Shown in pieces: positions 8,183 through 16,654 of a stretch of DNA of 55,047 nucleotides. Source of the stretch: Actinomycetales bacterium (lineage in GTDB: Bacteria > Actinomycetota > Actinomycetes > Actinomycetales > Kineosporiaceae); contig JAAYAH010000131.1 of NCBI GenBank assembly GCA_012719445.1, forward strand, positions 1-55,047, given 5' to 3'. Every line of letters starts with the position of its first letter. Positions within the stretch are counted from its first letter, which is position 1. Under the pieces are notes generated by a model that saw only the letters and a program-made list of their open reading frames with translations, was not told the origin of the DNA and did no database searches. The position numbers and the translations under genes were made by a program.

Positions 8183-8707
8183 TCACGTATCGTCAGCGAG
8201 ATCGTCGTCGTCGATCCGGTTGGCCAGGACCCGCGCCGTGGCCGCCACGTCGGAGCGGAGCGATCCCGCGTAGCTGTCCAGCTCGCGGAGCGCGTCGCGG
8301 AGCTGCAGCAGCAGGGCCGACTCGGGCAGGCGCCCCTCGCTGCGGGGGATGCCGAGCAGGTCCCGCAGCGGGATCCGCCGGTACTCCCCGGTCGGGTTGC
8401 CCTCGCGCAGGGACCCCGACGACGACGAGTGGTCCTGCAGCGCGACGGCGTCGAGATCGGCGCTGGTGGCCTCGCCCCCCGGCTGCCGGCGGGGCAGCGG
8501 CCCGCCTCCCGCGATCTCCTGGATGTCCACGAGATCGTCGATGTCCGCCACCGCGGCGACGGCGAGATCGAGGCGAGCCGCGACGAGGCGCCGCCAGTGC
8601 TCCGCGTCCCGGAGCTGCGCGATGACCCGGCGCTGCCTGCGGCGGACCTCGGCGAGCGGGAGGTTCGCCAGGGCGACCTCGCCGGCCTCTCTCCCCTCGC
8701 TCTCCAC
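8183..8707 (-). CDS. Helical protein resembling RsiG (anti-sigma) with degenerate c-di-GMP motif
   Basis: 174 residues from GTG 8707, chosen because GAGGAGG lies eight bases upstream. A longer reading frame to 8905 has no protein-like character. Residues about 15-50 read Leu-Pro-Leu-Ala-Glu-Val-Arg-Arg-Arg, then Trp-Arg-Arg-Leu-Val-Ala-Ala-Arg-Leu-Asp. This resembles the antiparallel helix of RsiG-type anti-sigma factors (Arg-Arg-Leu-Leu-Gln-Gly-Arg-Ile-Asp). The c-di-GMP signature E(X3)S(X2)R(X3)Q(X3)D keeps only the Arg and final Asp. Residues 109-120 (Tyr-Arg-Arg-Ile-Pro-Leu-Arg-Asp-Leu-Leu-Gly-Ile) form a second conserved-looking block. The RsiG link is a pattern-based inference. It lies directly upstream of crp, same strand. 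Confidence 0.6.
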   Translation of the reverse strand: MESEGREAGEVALANLPLAEVRRRQRRVIAQLRDAEHWRRLVAARLDLAVAAVADIDDLVDIQEIAGGGPLPRRQPGGEATSADLDAVALQDHSSSSGSLREGNPTGEYRRIPLRDLLGIPRSEGRLPESALLLQLRDALRELDSYAGSLRSDVAATARVLANRIDDDDLADDT

Positions 8708-8944
8708 CTGACGGGCCTCCTCATCACGGCACGGAGCAGCTCCGGCGACGCGGCGGGTCGGGGCATCGTGGAGATGCACCCGGCCGAGGTGCCGGCCGAC
8801 GGGTGTCCGTTCGGTGTGTCCGGGTCCGCGGCTGATCCGCGGCCGGGTTAGAGCATCGATCGTCGGCAGGGGCGACCCGCTTGAGCAGGCCTCCGAGGTG
8901 CTCACCCGCGCGGATCAGCACACTCACCCGCTCGCCGCGACCCG

Positions 8945-8950
8945 TACCCT
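8945..8950 (+). promoter_or_regulatory. Candidate -10 (TACCCT) of nth
   Basis: TACCCT abuts the GTG at 8951 and lies six bases before an in-frame GTG at 8957. If it is the -10 element, translation should begin at 8957 on a leaderless mRNA. Confidence 0.45.
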
Positions 8951-9691
8951 GTGCGGGTGGCTGGCGTGGCGAATCCCAAGGTCGAGACCCCTCTCGCCCG
9001 CACGAGGCGGGCACGGCGCATCCACCGGATCCTCGCGGAGCGGTACCCGGACGCCCGGTGCGAGCTGGACTTCTCCACCCCCCTGGAGCTGCTCGTCGCG
9101 ACGATCCTGTCCGCCCAGTGCACCGACGTCCGGGTGAACCAGGTGACCCCGGCCCTGTTCACCAGGTACCCCACCGCCGCCGCCTACGCCGGCGCCGACC
9201 GGACCGAGCTCGAGACGATGATCCAGCCCACCGGCTTCTTCCGGGCCAAGGCCGACTCGCTGCTGAAGCTGGGCGCCCGGCTGGCGACGGACTTCGACGG
9301 CCGGGTGCCGGCCCGGCTGGAGCAGCTGGTCACCCTCCCGGGGGTCGGCCGGAAGACGGCCAACGTCGTCCTCGGGAACGCCTTCGACGTCCCCGGTCTC
9401 ACCGTCGACACCCACCTCGGCAGGCTGTCCCGTCGCTTCGGCTGGACCGTGGCGGAGGATCCGGTCAAGGTCGAGCAGGACCTCGCGGCGATCTTCCCGC
9501 GCAGGGACTGGACCATGCTCTCCCATCGGGTGATCTTCCACGGGCGCAGGATCTGCCACTCGCGCAACCCCGCCTGCGGGGCCTGCCCCGTCGCGTCGCT
9601 CTGCCCCTCCTTCGGGATCGGGGAGACCGATCCGGGCCGGGCGGCCCGCCTCGTCCGCGACCGTCCCCCGGCAGCAGGCGGAGCCGGATGA
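8951..9691 (+). CDS. nth: Endonuclease III (DNA glycosylase/AP lyase)
   Basis: 246 residues from GTG 8951; starting at GTG 8957 would remove two residues and fits the leaderless pattern. The HhH motif Leu-Pro-Gly-Val-Gly-Arg-Lys-Thr-Ala (129-137) contains catalytic Lys135, and Asp153 in Val-Asp-Thr-His is the conserved acid. The [4Fe-4S] ligands Cys202, Cys209, Cys212 and Cys218 follow the C-X6-C-X2-C-X5-C spacing. It removes oxidised pyrimidines in base excision repair. Unlike mycobacteria, no TlpA/thioredoxin-like gene lies between it and the Nudix gene, which starts 13 bases downstream. Confidence 0.95.
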   Translation: MRVAGVANPKVETPLARTRRARRIHRILAERYPDARCELDFSTPLELLVATILSAQCTDVRVNQVTPALFTRYPTAAAYAGADRTELETMIQPTGFFRAKADSLLKLGARLATDFDGRVPARLEQLVTLPGVGRKTANVVLGNAFDVPGLTVDTHLGRLSRRFGWTVAEDPVKVEQDLAAIFPRRDWTMLSHRVIFHGRRICHSRNPACGACPVASLCPSFGIGETDPGRAARLVRDRPPAAGGAG

Positions 9692-9704
9692 CGGACGGCG
9701 ACTG

Positions 9705-10403
9705 GTGACCGAGCACCTCTCGACCGCCCCAGGGCGGCTCCCGGAGTGGGTCCTGCCGCTCGCGCGGCTGCCGGGGCACGTCCACCGGGACCAGCTCAGC
9801 CGGTTCACCCCCGCACCGGCCGCCGTCCCTCGGTGCTCCGCCGTCCTGGCGCTGTTCGGCGAGGGTGAGGGCGGTCCCGACGTGCTGCTCACCGAGCGGG
9901 CGGCGACCCTCCGCTCGCACGCGGGACAGGTCTCCTTCCCCGGCGGAGCCGTCGACCCCGGGGACCCCGACGCGGTCGCCGCGGCCCTGCGGGAGGCGCG
10001 GGAGGAGACCGGGCTCGATCCGTCGGGCGTGGTCGTCCTGGGAGCCCTTCCCGAGGTGTACGTCCCCGCCAGCGGCTTCGGAGTGACGCCGGTGCTGGCC
10101 TGGTGGCGGGAACCGTCGCCGGTCGCGGTGGTCGACCCTGCCGAGGTGGCCCTGGTGGCCCGGGTGCCGGTGCACGATCTCGTCGACCCGCGGAACCGGT
10201 TCCGGGTCGTCGGGCCGGGCGGATCGGTCGGGCCGGGGTTCCGCGCGGGTGGCCTGTTCGTGTGGGGGTTCACCGCGGGACTGCTCAGCCGGTTGTTCGA
10301 GCTCTCCGGGTGGGATCGGCCGTGGGACCGTGCCAGGGTTGAGCCCGTACCCCCGCGTGCCGCGGGCCAGCCCCCCGACCAGCCGGAGGCGCCGTCGTGC
10401 TGA
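9705..10403 (+). CDS. Nudix hydrolase, CoA pyrophosphatase type
   Basis: 232 residues from GTG 9705. The Nudix box runs from Phe-Pro-Gly-Gly-Ala through Ala-Leu-Arg-Glu-Ala-Arg-Glu-Glu-Thr-Gly-Leu. The preceding Leu-Leu-Thr-Glu-Arg-Ala...His-Ala-Gly-Gln-Val-Ser-Phe segment is characteristic of the NudL/CoA diphosphatase subgroup, which cleaves CoA and its derivatives. The C-terminal tail is Pro-rich and variable. Its last seven bases overlap the start of the MarP gene, so nth, this gene and marP probably form one transcript, matching Rv3674c-Rv3671c order. Confidence 0.88.
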   Translation: MTEHLSTAPGRLPEWVLPLARLPGHVHRDQLSRFTPAPAAVPRCSAVLALFGEGEGGPDVLLTERAATLRSHAGQVSFPGGAVDPGDPDAVAAALREAREETGLDPSGVVVLGALPEVYVPASGFGVTPVLAWWREPSPVAVVDPAEVALVARVPVHDLVDPRNRFRVVGPGGSVGPGFRAGGLFVWGFTAGLLSRLFELSGWDRPWDRARVEPVPPRAAGQPPDQPEAPSC

Positions 10404-11581
10404 TCGACCTCATCGCCCTCGCCGCGATGGTGGGGTACGCCGTCGCGGGGTACCGACAGGGAGTCGTCGTCGGCGCCCTGTCGCTGGCGGGGTTCCTCGC
10501 CGGTGCCCTCGCCGCCATGTCCTTCGTTCCGTCGCTGGCCGACGCCATGGAACCCGGCCCCCGCCGCACCATCCTGGTCGTGCTCGGCGTCCTGCTGGCG
10601 GCCTGGATCGGCCAGCTGCTCGGAGGGCTCCTCGGCGGTGCGGTGCGGGAGCGGTTGACCCTCCAGCCGGCGCGGATGGTCGACCAGGTCCTCGGCGCCG
10701 TCGCCGGTCTCGTCGCGGTGGCGCTGGTGCTGTGGTTCCTCGGCGGCGCGCTCCGGGGCAGCTCGTCGACCGCGGTGTCGTCGGCGATCGCGCGCTCCCG
10801 CGTGCTCGCCACCGTCGACGCCCTCGTCCCGACCCGGTTGGCCGCGCTCGCCGACGACTTCCGGCGCAGCGTCGCGGACAGCGACTTCCCGAGGGTCTTC
10901 ACCGACTTCGGGCCGGAGGTGATCGTCCCGGTCCCGGTCCCGGACAGCTCGGTGCTGGACCGGGACATGCTCGTCGAGGTCGGCCGCAGCATCGTCAAGG
11001 TCACCGGCAACGCACCGGCCTGCCGTCGCGGCCAGGAGGGCAGCGGGGTCGTCGTGGCACCGCAGCGGGTCGTGACCAATGCCCACGTGGTGGCCGGGGT
11101 GCGCTCTCCCCAGGTGCAGATCGGCGGGGTCGGCCAGCTGTTCCCGGCGCGGGTGGTGCTCTTCAACCCCCAGCGGGACGTCGCCGTCCTCGCGGTGCCC
11201 GGGCTGCCAGCACCGGCCCTGGACCGCGGGGTGCCCCTGGAGCGGGGGGACGACGCCGTCGTCGCCGGCTTCCCCAACAACGGCCCGTACAAGGCGGCGG
11301 CGGCGAGGGTCCGTGGCGTCGTCAACGCCCAGGGCGACGACATCTACGGCCGTCCCGGGGTGGAGCGCGAGGTCTACTCGCTGTACACCCGGGTGGAGCC
11401 CGGCAACTCCGGCGGACCGCTGCTGGAGCCGGACGGGGACCTCGTCGGCCTGGTCTTCGCCCGGTCGCAGAACGACGCGACCACGGGCTACGCGCTCACC
11501 CTCGCCGAGATCGACCAGGACCTGCGGAAGGGGATCGACGCGACCCAGCGGGTCTCCAGCGGGCGCTGCTCCACCGGTTGA
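10397..11581 (+). CDS. marP: Membrane-anchored periplasmic serine protease (MarP family)
   Basis: 394 residues. The N-terminal CvpA/colicin-V-like region has about four transmembrane helices (roughly 1-118). A linker leads to a trypsin/HtrA-fold protease whose triad is visible: His230 in Thr-Asn-Ala-His-Val-Val, Asp261 in Arg-Asp-Val-Ala-Val-Leu, and Ser338 in Gly-Asn-Ser-Gly-Gly-Pro. Cys209 and a cysteine four residues from the C-terminus match the pair that forms the redox-sensitive disulfide of the M. tuberculosis enzyme. MarP homologues support acid and oxidative-stress resistance by processing cell-wall hydrolases. It overlaps the Nudix gene and converges on the epoxide hydrolase gene. 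Confidence 0.92.
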   Translation: MLIDLIALAAMVGYAVAGYRQGVVVGALSLAGFLAGALAAMSFVPSLADAMEPGPRRTILVVLGVLLAAWIGQLLGGLLGGAVRERLTLQPARMVDQVLGAVAGLVAVALVLWFLGGALRGSSSTAVSSAIARSRVLATVDALVPTRLAALADDFRRSVADSDFPRVFTDFGPEVIVPVPVPDSSVLDRDMLVEVGRSIVKVTGNAPACRRGQEGSGVVVAPQRVVTNAHVVAGVRSPQVQIGGVGQLFPARVVLFNPQRDVAVLAVPGLPAPALDRGVPLERGDDAVVAGFPNNGPYKAAAARVRGVVNAQGDDIYGRPGVEREVYSLYTRVEPGNSGGPLLEPDGDLVGLVFARSQNDATTGYALTLAEIDQDLRKGIDATQRVSSGRCSTG

Positions 11582-11612
11582 TCGGCCCGCTTGATCGGCC
11601 CGCCGCGCCGGT

Positions 11613-12524
11613 TCACCGGACCCGCGGGGCCAGCCGGGCGAGCCAGTCCACCAGGACGGCGCTCACGGCGGCGGGTGCCTCCTCGGGCAGGAAGTGCCCC
11701 GCGCTGGGCAGCACCTCCTCGCGCAGCGGACCGGCGACCCAGCGGCGCGAGGTCGCCGCGGTCTCCGGGAGCACGTACGGGTCGAGCCCGCCGTGCATGC
11801 GTAGCACCGGCACGGTCACCGGGGTGTGCAGGGTCTCGACGAACCGGCGCCCGTCCGGTCGCGGCACCGAGCGCAGGGCCCAGCGGAAGTACTCGAGGCT
11901 GGTGTGGGCGACGAAGGGCACCTGCATCGCCCGGCGGTACCGGTTCAGGCACTCGGCGTCCGGGTACCCGGGGCCGCCCCACGACCGGAGGATGTGCTCG
12001 ACGGCGTCGCCCGAGGCGAGCCGGCGTTCCGGGATCATCGGGGTCTGGAAGGCGAGCACGGCGCCGAGCGCGGTGCGCTGTCTCCTGTGCAGGCTGCGGG
12101 TCCGCATCTGCAGCGGGTGGGCCATGGAGAGGGCGGCGACGGCCCGGATCACCCGGGGCGCGTAGGCGGGCAGCGACCAGGCCAGCCACGCCCCCCAGTC
12201 GTGCCCGACGACGACGGCCCTGCTCTCACCGAGAGCCCTGACCACCCCGGCGACATCGGAGGCCAGCGTCGCGGTGTCGTACCCCCTGGGGGGCTTGTCC
12301 GACGCGCCGTAGCCGCGCAGGTCCATGGCGACCGCGCGGTAGCCGTCCGCGGCGAGCGCCTCCAGTTGGTGGCGCCAGCACCACCAGAACTGCGGGAACC
12401 CGTGCAGCAGGAGGACCAGCGGTCCCCGGCCCGCCTCGGCCACGTGGAACCGGGCCCCGTTGGCCGCGACGAACCGGTGCCGCCACGGTCCGTCGACGAG
12501 CACCTCACTGGCGTCGACGGTCAC
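11613..12524 (-). CDS. Alpha/beta hydrolase, epoxide-hydrolase type (EphE-like)
   Basis: 303 residues. The oxyanion motif His-Gly-Phe-Pro is at 41-44, the nucleophile elbow Gly-His-Asp-Trp-Gly at 107-111 (Asp109, an aspartate as in epoxide hydrolases rather than Ser), the acid is probably Asp248, and the base is His277 in Ala-Gly-His-Phe-Leu-Pro-Glu-Glu. Asp can also be the nucleophile in haloalkane dehalogenases, so substrate is uncertain. Gene position next to marP and the holin-like gene matches EphE (Rv3670). GTG 12524 overlaps the upstream stop by four bases (GTGA). Confidence 0.85.
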   Translation of the reverse strand: MTVDASEVLVDGPWRHRFVAANGARFHVAEAGRGPLVLLLHGFPQFWWCWRHQLEALAADGYRAVAMDLRGYGASDKPPRGYDTATLASDVAGVVRALGESRAVVVGHDWGAWLAWSLPAYAPRVIRAVAALSMAHPLQMRTRSLHRRQRTALGAVLAFQTPMIPERRLASGDAVEHILRSWGGPGYPDAECLNRYRRAMQVPFVAHTSLEYFRWALRSVPRPDGRRFVETLHTPVTVPVLRMHGGLDPYVLPETAATSRRWVAGPLREEVLPSAGHFLPEEAPAAVSAVLVDWLARLAPRVR

Positions 12525-12910
12525 CGTGTCGTGCCGTCCGGCCGGACCGACGAGACGATCTCCCCCGCGGTGCGGGCGGCCCGCCGGGGCGGGCCGACCT
12601 TGCGGGCGCGCCAGACCCCCACGGCCACCAGCAGGGCGGCCAGGAGCAGCAGCGATCCGGTGACGACGAGGAACGCCGCCCAGGCGGCGAGCCCCGCGGC
12701 GACCAACCCGTACCCGGCCGCGATGCAGACGGTGACGCTGGCCAGCGCGAGCAGGTACCCGGCCGCGCCGAAGAGGCTCCCGGCGAGCAGCCCGTTGCGG
12801 GCGCTTGCTGCGAGCTCGGCCTTGGCGAGGGCCACCTCGTACCGGAGGACGTCCGAGACCTCCGCCGTCGCGGCTGCCACGAGTTGTCCCAGGGTTCGGT
12901 CCTCGGCCAT
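12521..12910 (-). CDS. Phage-holin-superfamily / Rv3669-like membrane protein
   Basis: 129 residues from ATG 12910, which has AGGAGG eight bases upstream. A charged helical N-terminus (Thr-Leu-Gly-Gln-Leu-Val...Glu-Val-Ala-Leu-Ala-Lys-Ala-Glu-Leu) is followed by two long transmembrane helices (about 42-65 and 70-97) and a basic C-terminus. This is the layout of actinobacterial holin-superfamily (Act_Holin-type) proteins, which are chromosomal and not prophage remnants. Its stop overlaps the hydrolase start, so the two are cotranslated. Function unknown. Confidence 0.8.
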   Translation of the reverse strand: MAEDRTLGQLVAAATAEVSDVLRYEVALAKAELAASARNGLLAGSLFGAAGYLLALASVTVCIAAGYGLVAAGLAAWAAFLVVTGSLLLLAALLVAVGVWRARKVGPPRRAARTAGEIVSSVRPDGTTR

Positions 12911-12999
12911 CGGGTGAGCCTCCTCGCGGTGCCGATCGCCGGCTGCCGGACCGGGCACGGCATCGACGCGGGCGATCATCTCCTGGTGCGTGTGCGAGC

Positions 13000-14346
13000 C
13001 TACGGGGTAACGGCTGTCCTGCTCGTCGTGTTCGCGGTGTCGGGGTGCCCGTCGGCCTCGTCGTACCCCCCGGCGGTGCGGTACCGGAGGTCGCGGCGCA
13101 GCAGGACGGCGCAGGCCAACGCGGCCGACAGCAGCGACCCGGACAGGACGGCGAGGGTCACGTGGTCGCTCCGCGCCCCGGTCGTGCCGTAGGCCAGCTC
13201 GCCGACCAGCAGCGAGACCGTGAAACCCACCCCGGCCAGCAGGGCGGCGCCGCCGAGGTCGCTCCAGGCGAGTCCCTCCGCGAGCCGGGCACGGGTGAAC
13301 CGGGCCGCAGCCCAGGTGCCCAGCAGCACCCCCACCGGCTTGCCGACCACCAGACCGGCCACCACGCCGAGCGTGACCGGGTCGCGGAGGGCCTCGCCGA
13401 GCACGTCGCCGGAGACGGCGACCCCGGCCCCGGTGAGGGCGAAGACCGGGACGGCGACCCCGGCCGACAGCGGGCGCACCCGGTGCTCCAGCCGCTCGGC
13501 GACCGAGATCTGCTCGGGACCGGCCGGGACGGTCAGTGCGAGCAGCACCCCGGTGACGGTGGCGTGCACCCCGGAGGCGTGCACCAACCCCCACGCGATG
13601 CACGCGAGCGGCACCAGGAGCCACCAGGAGGTGATCCGGCGGTGGACGAGCAGGCCGAAGGCCGCCACCGGGACCAGGGCGACGAGGAGCGGGACCGGGG
13701 AGAGATCGTCGGTGTAGAAGACCGCGATGACGACGATGGCGATGAGGTCGTCGACCACCGCGAGGGCCAGCAGGAACGCTCGCAGCGCGCTGGGCAGGTG
13801 CCGCCCGACCACGGCGAGGATGGCGAGGGCGAACGCGATGTCGGTCGCCACCGGGACCGCCCAGCCGTCGAGCGCGTCCGGTCCGGCCGCGCCGTCCGGG
13901 GCTGCGCCGACCACCAGCAGGTAGACGAGTGCCGGGAGGACGACCCCGGCCGCCGCGGCGACGACGGGGACCGCGGCGCGGGCCGGCTCGCGCAGCTCGC
14001 CGTCGACGAGCTCCCGCTTGAGTTCGAGCCCGGCCACGAAGAAGAACACCGCGAGCAGCCCGTCGGCCGCCCAGTGCTGGACGTCGAGGTCGAGGTGCAG
14101 CCCGGCGGGACCGACCGTCGTGGTCAGCAGGGCCTGGTACCCCTCCTGCCAGGGGGAGTTCGCCCAGACCAGGGCGACGGCCGCGGCGGCCAGCAGCAGG
14201 GCGCCGCCGACGGTCTCGACGCGCAACAGCCCGACCAGCTCGCGCAGGTCCTCCGCGGACGGCGGGGTGAGGAACCTGCGCTCGGGGGACCGCTCGGCGT
14301 CGTGGCGGGAGCCGGGAGGGGAGGTGGGACGGGACGATCGCCGCAT
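13000..14346 (-). CDS. nhaA: Na+/H+ antiporter NhaA
   Basis: 448 residues from ATG 14346 with GAGGAG five bases upstream. The core is recognisable: [15 protein letters not shown] (98-112), Ala-Thr-Asp-Ile-Ala-Phe-Ala-Leu (167-174, Asp169), and the ion-binding pair Asp199-Asp200 in Ala-Val-Val-Asp-Asp-Leu. NhaA exchanges cytoplasmic Na+ for protons and controls pH and sodium. The N-terminal 35 residues are polar and variable. It lies downstream of an SLC13-type permease on the same strand, with a hairpin between them. Confidence 0.95.
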   Translation of the reverse strand: MRRSSRPTSPPGSRHDAERSPERRFLTPPSAEDLRELVGLLRVETVGGALLLAAAAVALVWANSPWQEGYQALLTTTVGPAGLHLDLDVQHWAADGLLAVFFFVAGLELKRELVDGELREPARAAVPVVAAAAGVVLPALVYLLVVGAAPDGAAGPDALDGWAVPVATDIAFALAILAVVGRHLPSALRAFLLALAVVDDLIAIVVIAVFYTDDLSPVPLLVALVPVAAFGLLVHRRITSWWLLVPLACIAWGLVHASGVHATVTGVLLALTVPAGPEQISVAERLEHRVRPLSAGVAVPVFALTGAGVAVSGDVLGEALRDPVTLGVVAGLVVGKPVGVLLGTWAAARFTRARLAEGLAWSDLGGAALLAGVGFTVSLLVGELAYGTTGARSDHVTLAVLSGSLLSAALACAVLLRRDLRYRTAGGYDEADGHPDTANTTSRTAVTP

Positions 14347-14364
14347 GGCACTCCTCGGATCGCT

Positions 14365-14385
14365 GCCACGGGACCCTCCCGTGGC
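14365..14385 (-). terminator. Nine-bp hairpin just upstream of nhaA
   Basis: Perfect arms 14365-14373 and 14377-14385 with a CCC/GGG loop lie 18 bases before the nhaA start codon and next to its ribosome-binding site, and 65 bases after the permease stop. It may terminate the permease transcript or restrict nhaA translation. Confidence 0.4.
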
Positions 14386-14449
14386 GCCGACCCGACTTCC
14401 CGGCGCACCTCGGGCAACGCTACCGGTGGATCACCGGTCCCACCCGCCG

Positions 14450-15751
14450 TCAGCCTCCGAACACGAAGTACCGCAGCCAGAGGTAGGGCCAGCACAGGGT
14501 CACGGTGATCGCGGCGACCACGAGTCCGTACCGGGTGAACTGCCAGAACGAGATGGGATGTCCGTTCCTGGCCGCGATCCCGACGACGACCACGTTGGCG
14601 CTGGCGCCGACGGCCGTGGCATTGCCGCCGAGGTCGGCCCCCAGGGCGAGGGCCCACCAGAGCGAGGACGCCTGGGGACCGGCCGGACCTGAGCCGACCA
14701 GGTCGCCGACCAGCGGTGACACCGTGGCGACGTAGGGGATGTTGTCGACGACGGCCGAGAGGACGGCGGAGCCGAAGAGCAGTCCCGTCGAGGCGAGGAG
14801 GTAGCGTCCGTCGAGGGCCTCGGCCGCCGCGGTGCCCAGGTCCTCGATGACCCCGAGTCGCACCAGTGAGCCGACCATGACGAACAGGCCCATGAAGAAG
14901 ACCAGCGTCTCCCACTCGACGTCGGCGAGGTAGTCCCTGCTGGGCAGGCCGGAGACCAGCACCGCGAGCCCGGCGCCGAGCAGGGCTACCACGGCCGGCT
15001 CGATGTGGGTGACCGGGTGCAGGACGAAGGCGACGAGGACCATCGCGAGCACGGCCAGCGCCCGCCAGAGCAGCCTCGGGTCGGTGATGGCCTCCCGCTC
15101 CTCCAGGGCCATCACCCGGGTCACCCGCTGCGGGTCGTAGCGGAAGGCCGACCGGAACAGGACCCGGCACAGGCCGATGAAGACGACCATCAGCAGGACG
15201 ACGATCGGGGCGAGGTGGACCAGGAAGTCGTTGAAGGACAGGCCGGCCCGGCTGGCGATGATGATGTTGGGTGGGTCGCCGACCAGGGTCGCCGTCCCAC
15301 CGATGTTGCTGGCCAGGGCCTCGGCGACGAGGAAGGGCACCGGGGGCGTCCCGAGGCGCTCGCAGACGAGCAGGGTCACCGGCGCGATCAGCAGCACCGT
15401 GGTCACGTTGTCGAGCAGGGCCGAGGCCATGGCCGTGATCAGGACGAGCAGCACCATGACCCGGAACGGCCTGCCCCGGGCCCGCTTGGCCGCCCAGACC
15501 GCGAGGAACTCGAAGATGCCGGTCTGTTGCAGCACCCCGACGATGATCATCATGCCGAGGAGCAGGAAGATCACATTCCAGTCGATCCCCTCCGCCTCGG
15601 AGAAGAAGGCGGACTCGCCGTCCGTCGCCCCGATGAGGACCATCGCCGCGGCCCCGCCGAGGGCGGCCATCACCCGGTGCACCCGCTCGGTGGCGATGAG
15701 CAGGTAGGTGACGGCGAAGACGGCGACGGCTGCCCAGGTCTGGGCCGTCAC
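14450..15751 (-). CDS. SLC13/ArsB-NhaD-superfamily ion permease
   Basis: 433 residues from GTG 15751, whose first bases overlap the stop of the CBS gene (GTGA). About eleven to twelve hydrophobic segments are present. Signature segments include Ala-Leu-Leu-Asp-Asn-Val-Thr-Thr-Val-Leu-Leu and Ile-Gly-Gly-Thr-Ala-Thr-Leu-Val-Gly-Asp-Pro-Pro-Asn-Ile. In the second half the inverted repeat carries Val-Val-Asp-Asn-Ile-Pro-Tyr and Asp-Leu-Gly-Gly-Asn-Ala-Thr-Ala-Val-Gly-Ala-Ser-Ala-Asn. This arrangement is typical of ArsB/NhaD/P-protein transporters. Substrate is not decidable; proximity to nhaA makes a Na+-linked role plausible. Confidence 0.85.
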   Translation of the reverse strand: MTAQTWAAVAVFAVTYLLIATERVHRVMAALGGAAAMVLIGATDGESAFFSEAEGIDWNVIFLLLGMMIIVGVLQQTGIFEFLAVWAAKRARGRPFRVMVLLVLITAMASALLDNVTTVLLIAPVTLLVCERLGTPPVPFLVAEALASNIGGTATLVGDPPNIIIASRAGLSFNDFLVHLAPIVVLLMVVFIGLCRVLFRSAFRYDPQRVTRVMALEEREAITDPRLLWRALAVLAMVLVAFVLHPVTHIEPAVVALLGAGLAVLVSGLPSRDYLADVEWETLVFFMGLFVMVGSLVRLGVIEDLGTAAAEALDGRYLLASTGLLFGSAVLSAVVDNIPYVATVSPLVGDLVGSGPAGPQASSLWWALALGADLGGNATAVGASANVVVVGIAARNGHPISFWQFTRYGLVVAAITVTLCWPYLWLRYFVFGG

Positions 15752-16227
15752 GACCGCCCGTCCCCGGCGTCGGCGATACCGAGGATGGCGGACATCAGCC
15801 GCGGCAGGGTGACGACGCCGTGGGGGGTTCCGTCCCGGTCCCGGACCAGGACCGCGGGGGTCCTCTCGGCGCACATGAGCGCGGCGAGTTCGATGACCGT
15901 GTCCTCGGGCAGCACACAGGGGACCGGTCGCGGGGTGACCTCGGTGTCGTCGAGGAGATCGCCGACGGTGTGGTCCCGGAGCTGCTCGACCAGTTCGGCG
16001 GCCCCGGCCTCGTCATAGACGTGCGCGAGCCGGGGGTCCGTCATCACGTAGCCGGGGACGGCGAGCCGCAGCAGTTGGGTTCCGGTGAGCACCATCTCGG
16101 GCACGCCGTCGGCGTCGGCGACCACGACCCCGGTGAGGTCGTTGCGGGTGAACGCCCTCACCGCGCTCACCGCGTCGGTGTCCCGGGTGACCAGGGGGAG
16201 GTCCTCGGCGAGGTCGGCGGCTCTCAT
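15748..16227 (-). CDS. CBS-domain protein
   Basis: 159 residues from ATG 16227. Two CBS-like halves are visible: the first with Ala-Val-Arg-Ala-Phe...Gly-Val-Val-Val-Ala-Asp (about 20-50), the second with Glu-Leu-Ala-Ala-Leu-Met...Pro-Ala-Val-Leu-Val-Arg-Asp-Arg-Asp-Gly (about 115-145). CBS pairs bind adenine nucleotides and often gate transporters. The four-base overlap with the permease strongly suggests it is that transporter's cytoplasmic regulatory subunit. No Shine-Dalgarno sequence is present; TACGGT lies six bases upstream, suggesting a leaderless mRNA. Confidence 0.8.
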   Translation of the reverse strand: MRAADLAEDLPLVTRDTDAVSAVRAFTRNDLTGVVVADADGVPEMVLTGTQLLRLAVPGYVMTDPRLAHVYDEAGAAELVEQLRDHTVGDLLDDTEVTPRPVPCVLPEDTVIELAALMCAERTPAVLVRDRDGTPHGVVTLPRLMSAILGIADAGDGRS

Positions 16228-16233
16228 GGCCAG

Positions 16234-16239
16234 ACCGTA
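16234..16239 (-). promoter_or_regulatory. Leaderless -10 element of the CBS-permease operon
   Basis: TACGGT on the minus strand exactly six bases before ATG 16227, without a ribosome-binding site. Confidence 0.5.
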
Positions 16240-16537
16240 CCGCCCGCCGTCCCCGTGACCCGGTCGCCAGGCGTCAGCCGTCGGCGGCGACCGGGAGCCG
16301 GGTGGGTTGTGGCCTTCGATTGGTGCGATTTCTCTCTGAGGCCTGCTCCGGCGGCCATGTAGTTGAGGTGACGGCCTCACCCGTGATCCGAATCAGTCCC
16401 GCTCTCTCCGCGTGGAGCCCAGCAGAAGACCGATCCTGTTGCCGGAGTAGGTCATCAAGATGAATTGCGAATCAATACAACAGAGCGCATTCGTTCATGT
16501 GTGCTGAGTAATGTTAGGGTGATTGTAGTGCCGGGGG

Positions 16538-16567
16538 TTGACACATGTCAGGAAGGCGGGGCACGAT
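16538..16567 (+). promoter_or_regulatory. Promoter of the secreted-protein pseudogene
   Basis: A perfect TTGACA (16538-16543) is followed 18 bases later by CACGAT (16562-16567). The predicted start is about 80 bases before ATG 16655. The surrounding gap 16228-16654 contains no convincing gene and turns markedly AT-rich after about 16440 (27 of the 60 bases from 16441 are G or C). Confidence 0.5.
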
Positions 16568-16654
16568 CTGTGTCGTGGGGGTTCTATTTGGGGGATTTCT
16601 CTCGTGGGGATGACCTGGCCCGGGACTCCCGTATCCGCAGAGAGGATATCTGAA

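Noticed and set aside
12521-12910. Holin-like gene as evidence of a prophage
   Set aside because: It is coupled to the epoxide hydrolase gene in a widely conserved chromosomal order and no phage genes adjoin it.
16465-16653. 62-codon frame before the secreted pseudogene
   Set aside because: It covers the TTGACA promoter, has no ribosome-binding site and no protein-like features.
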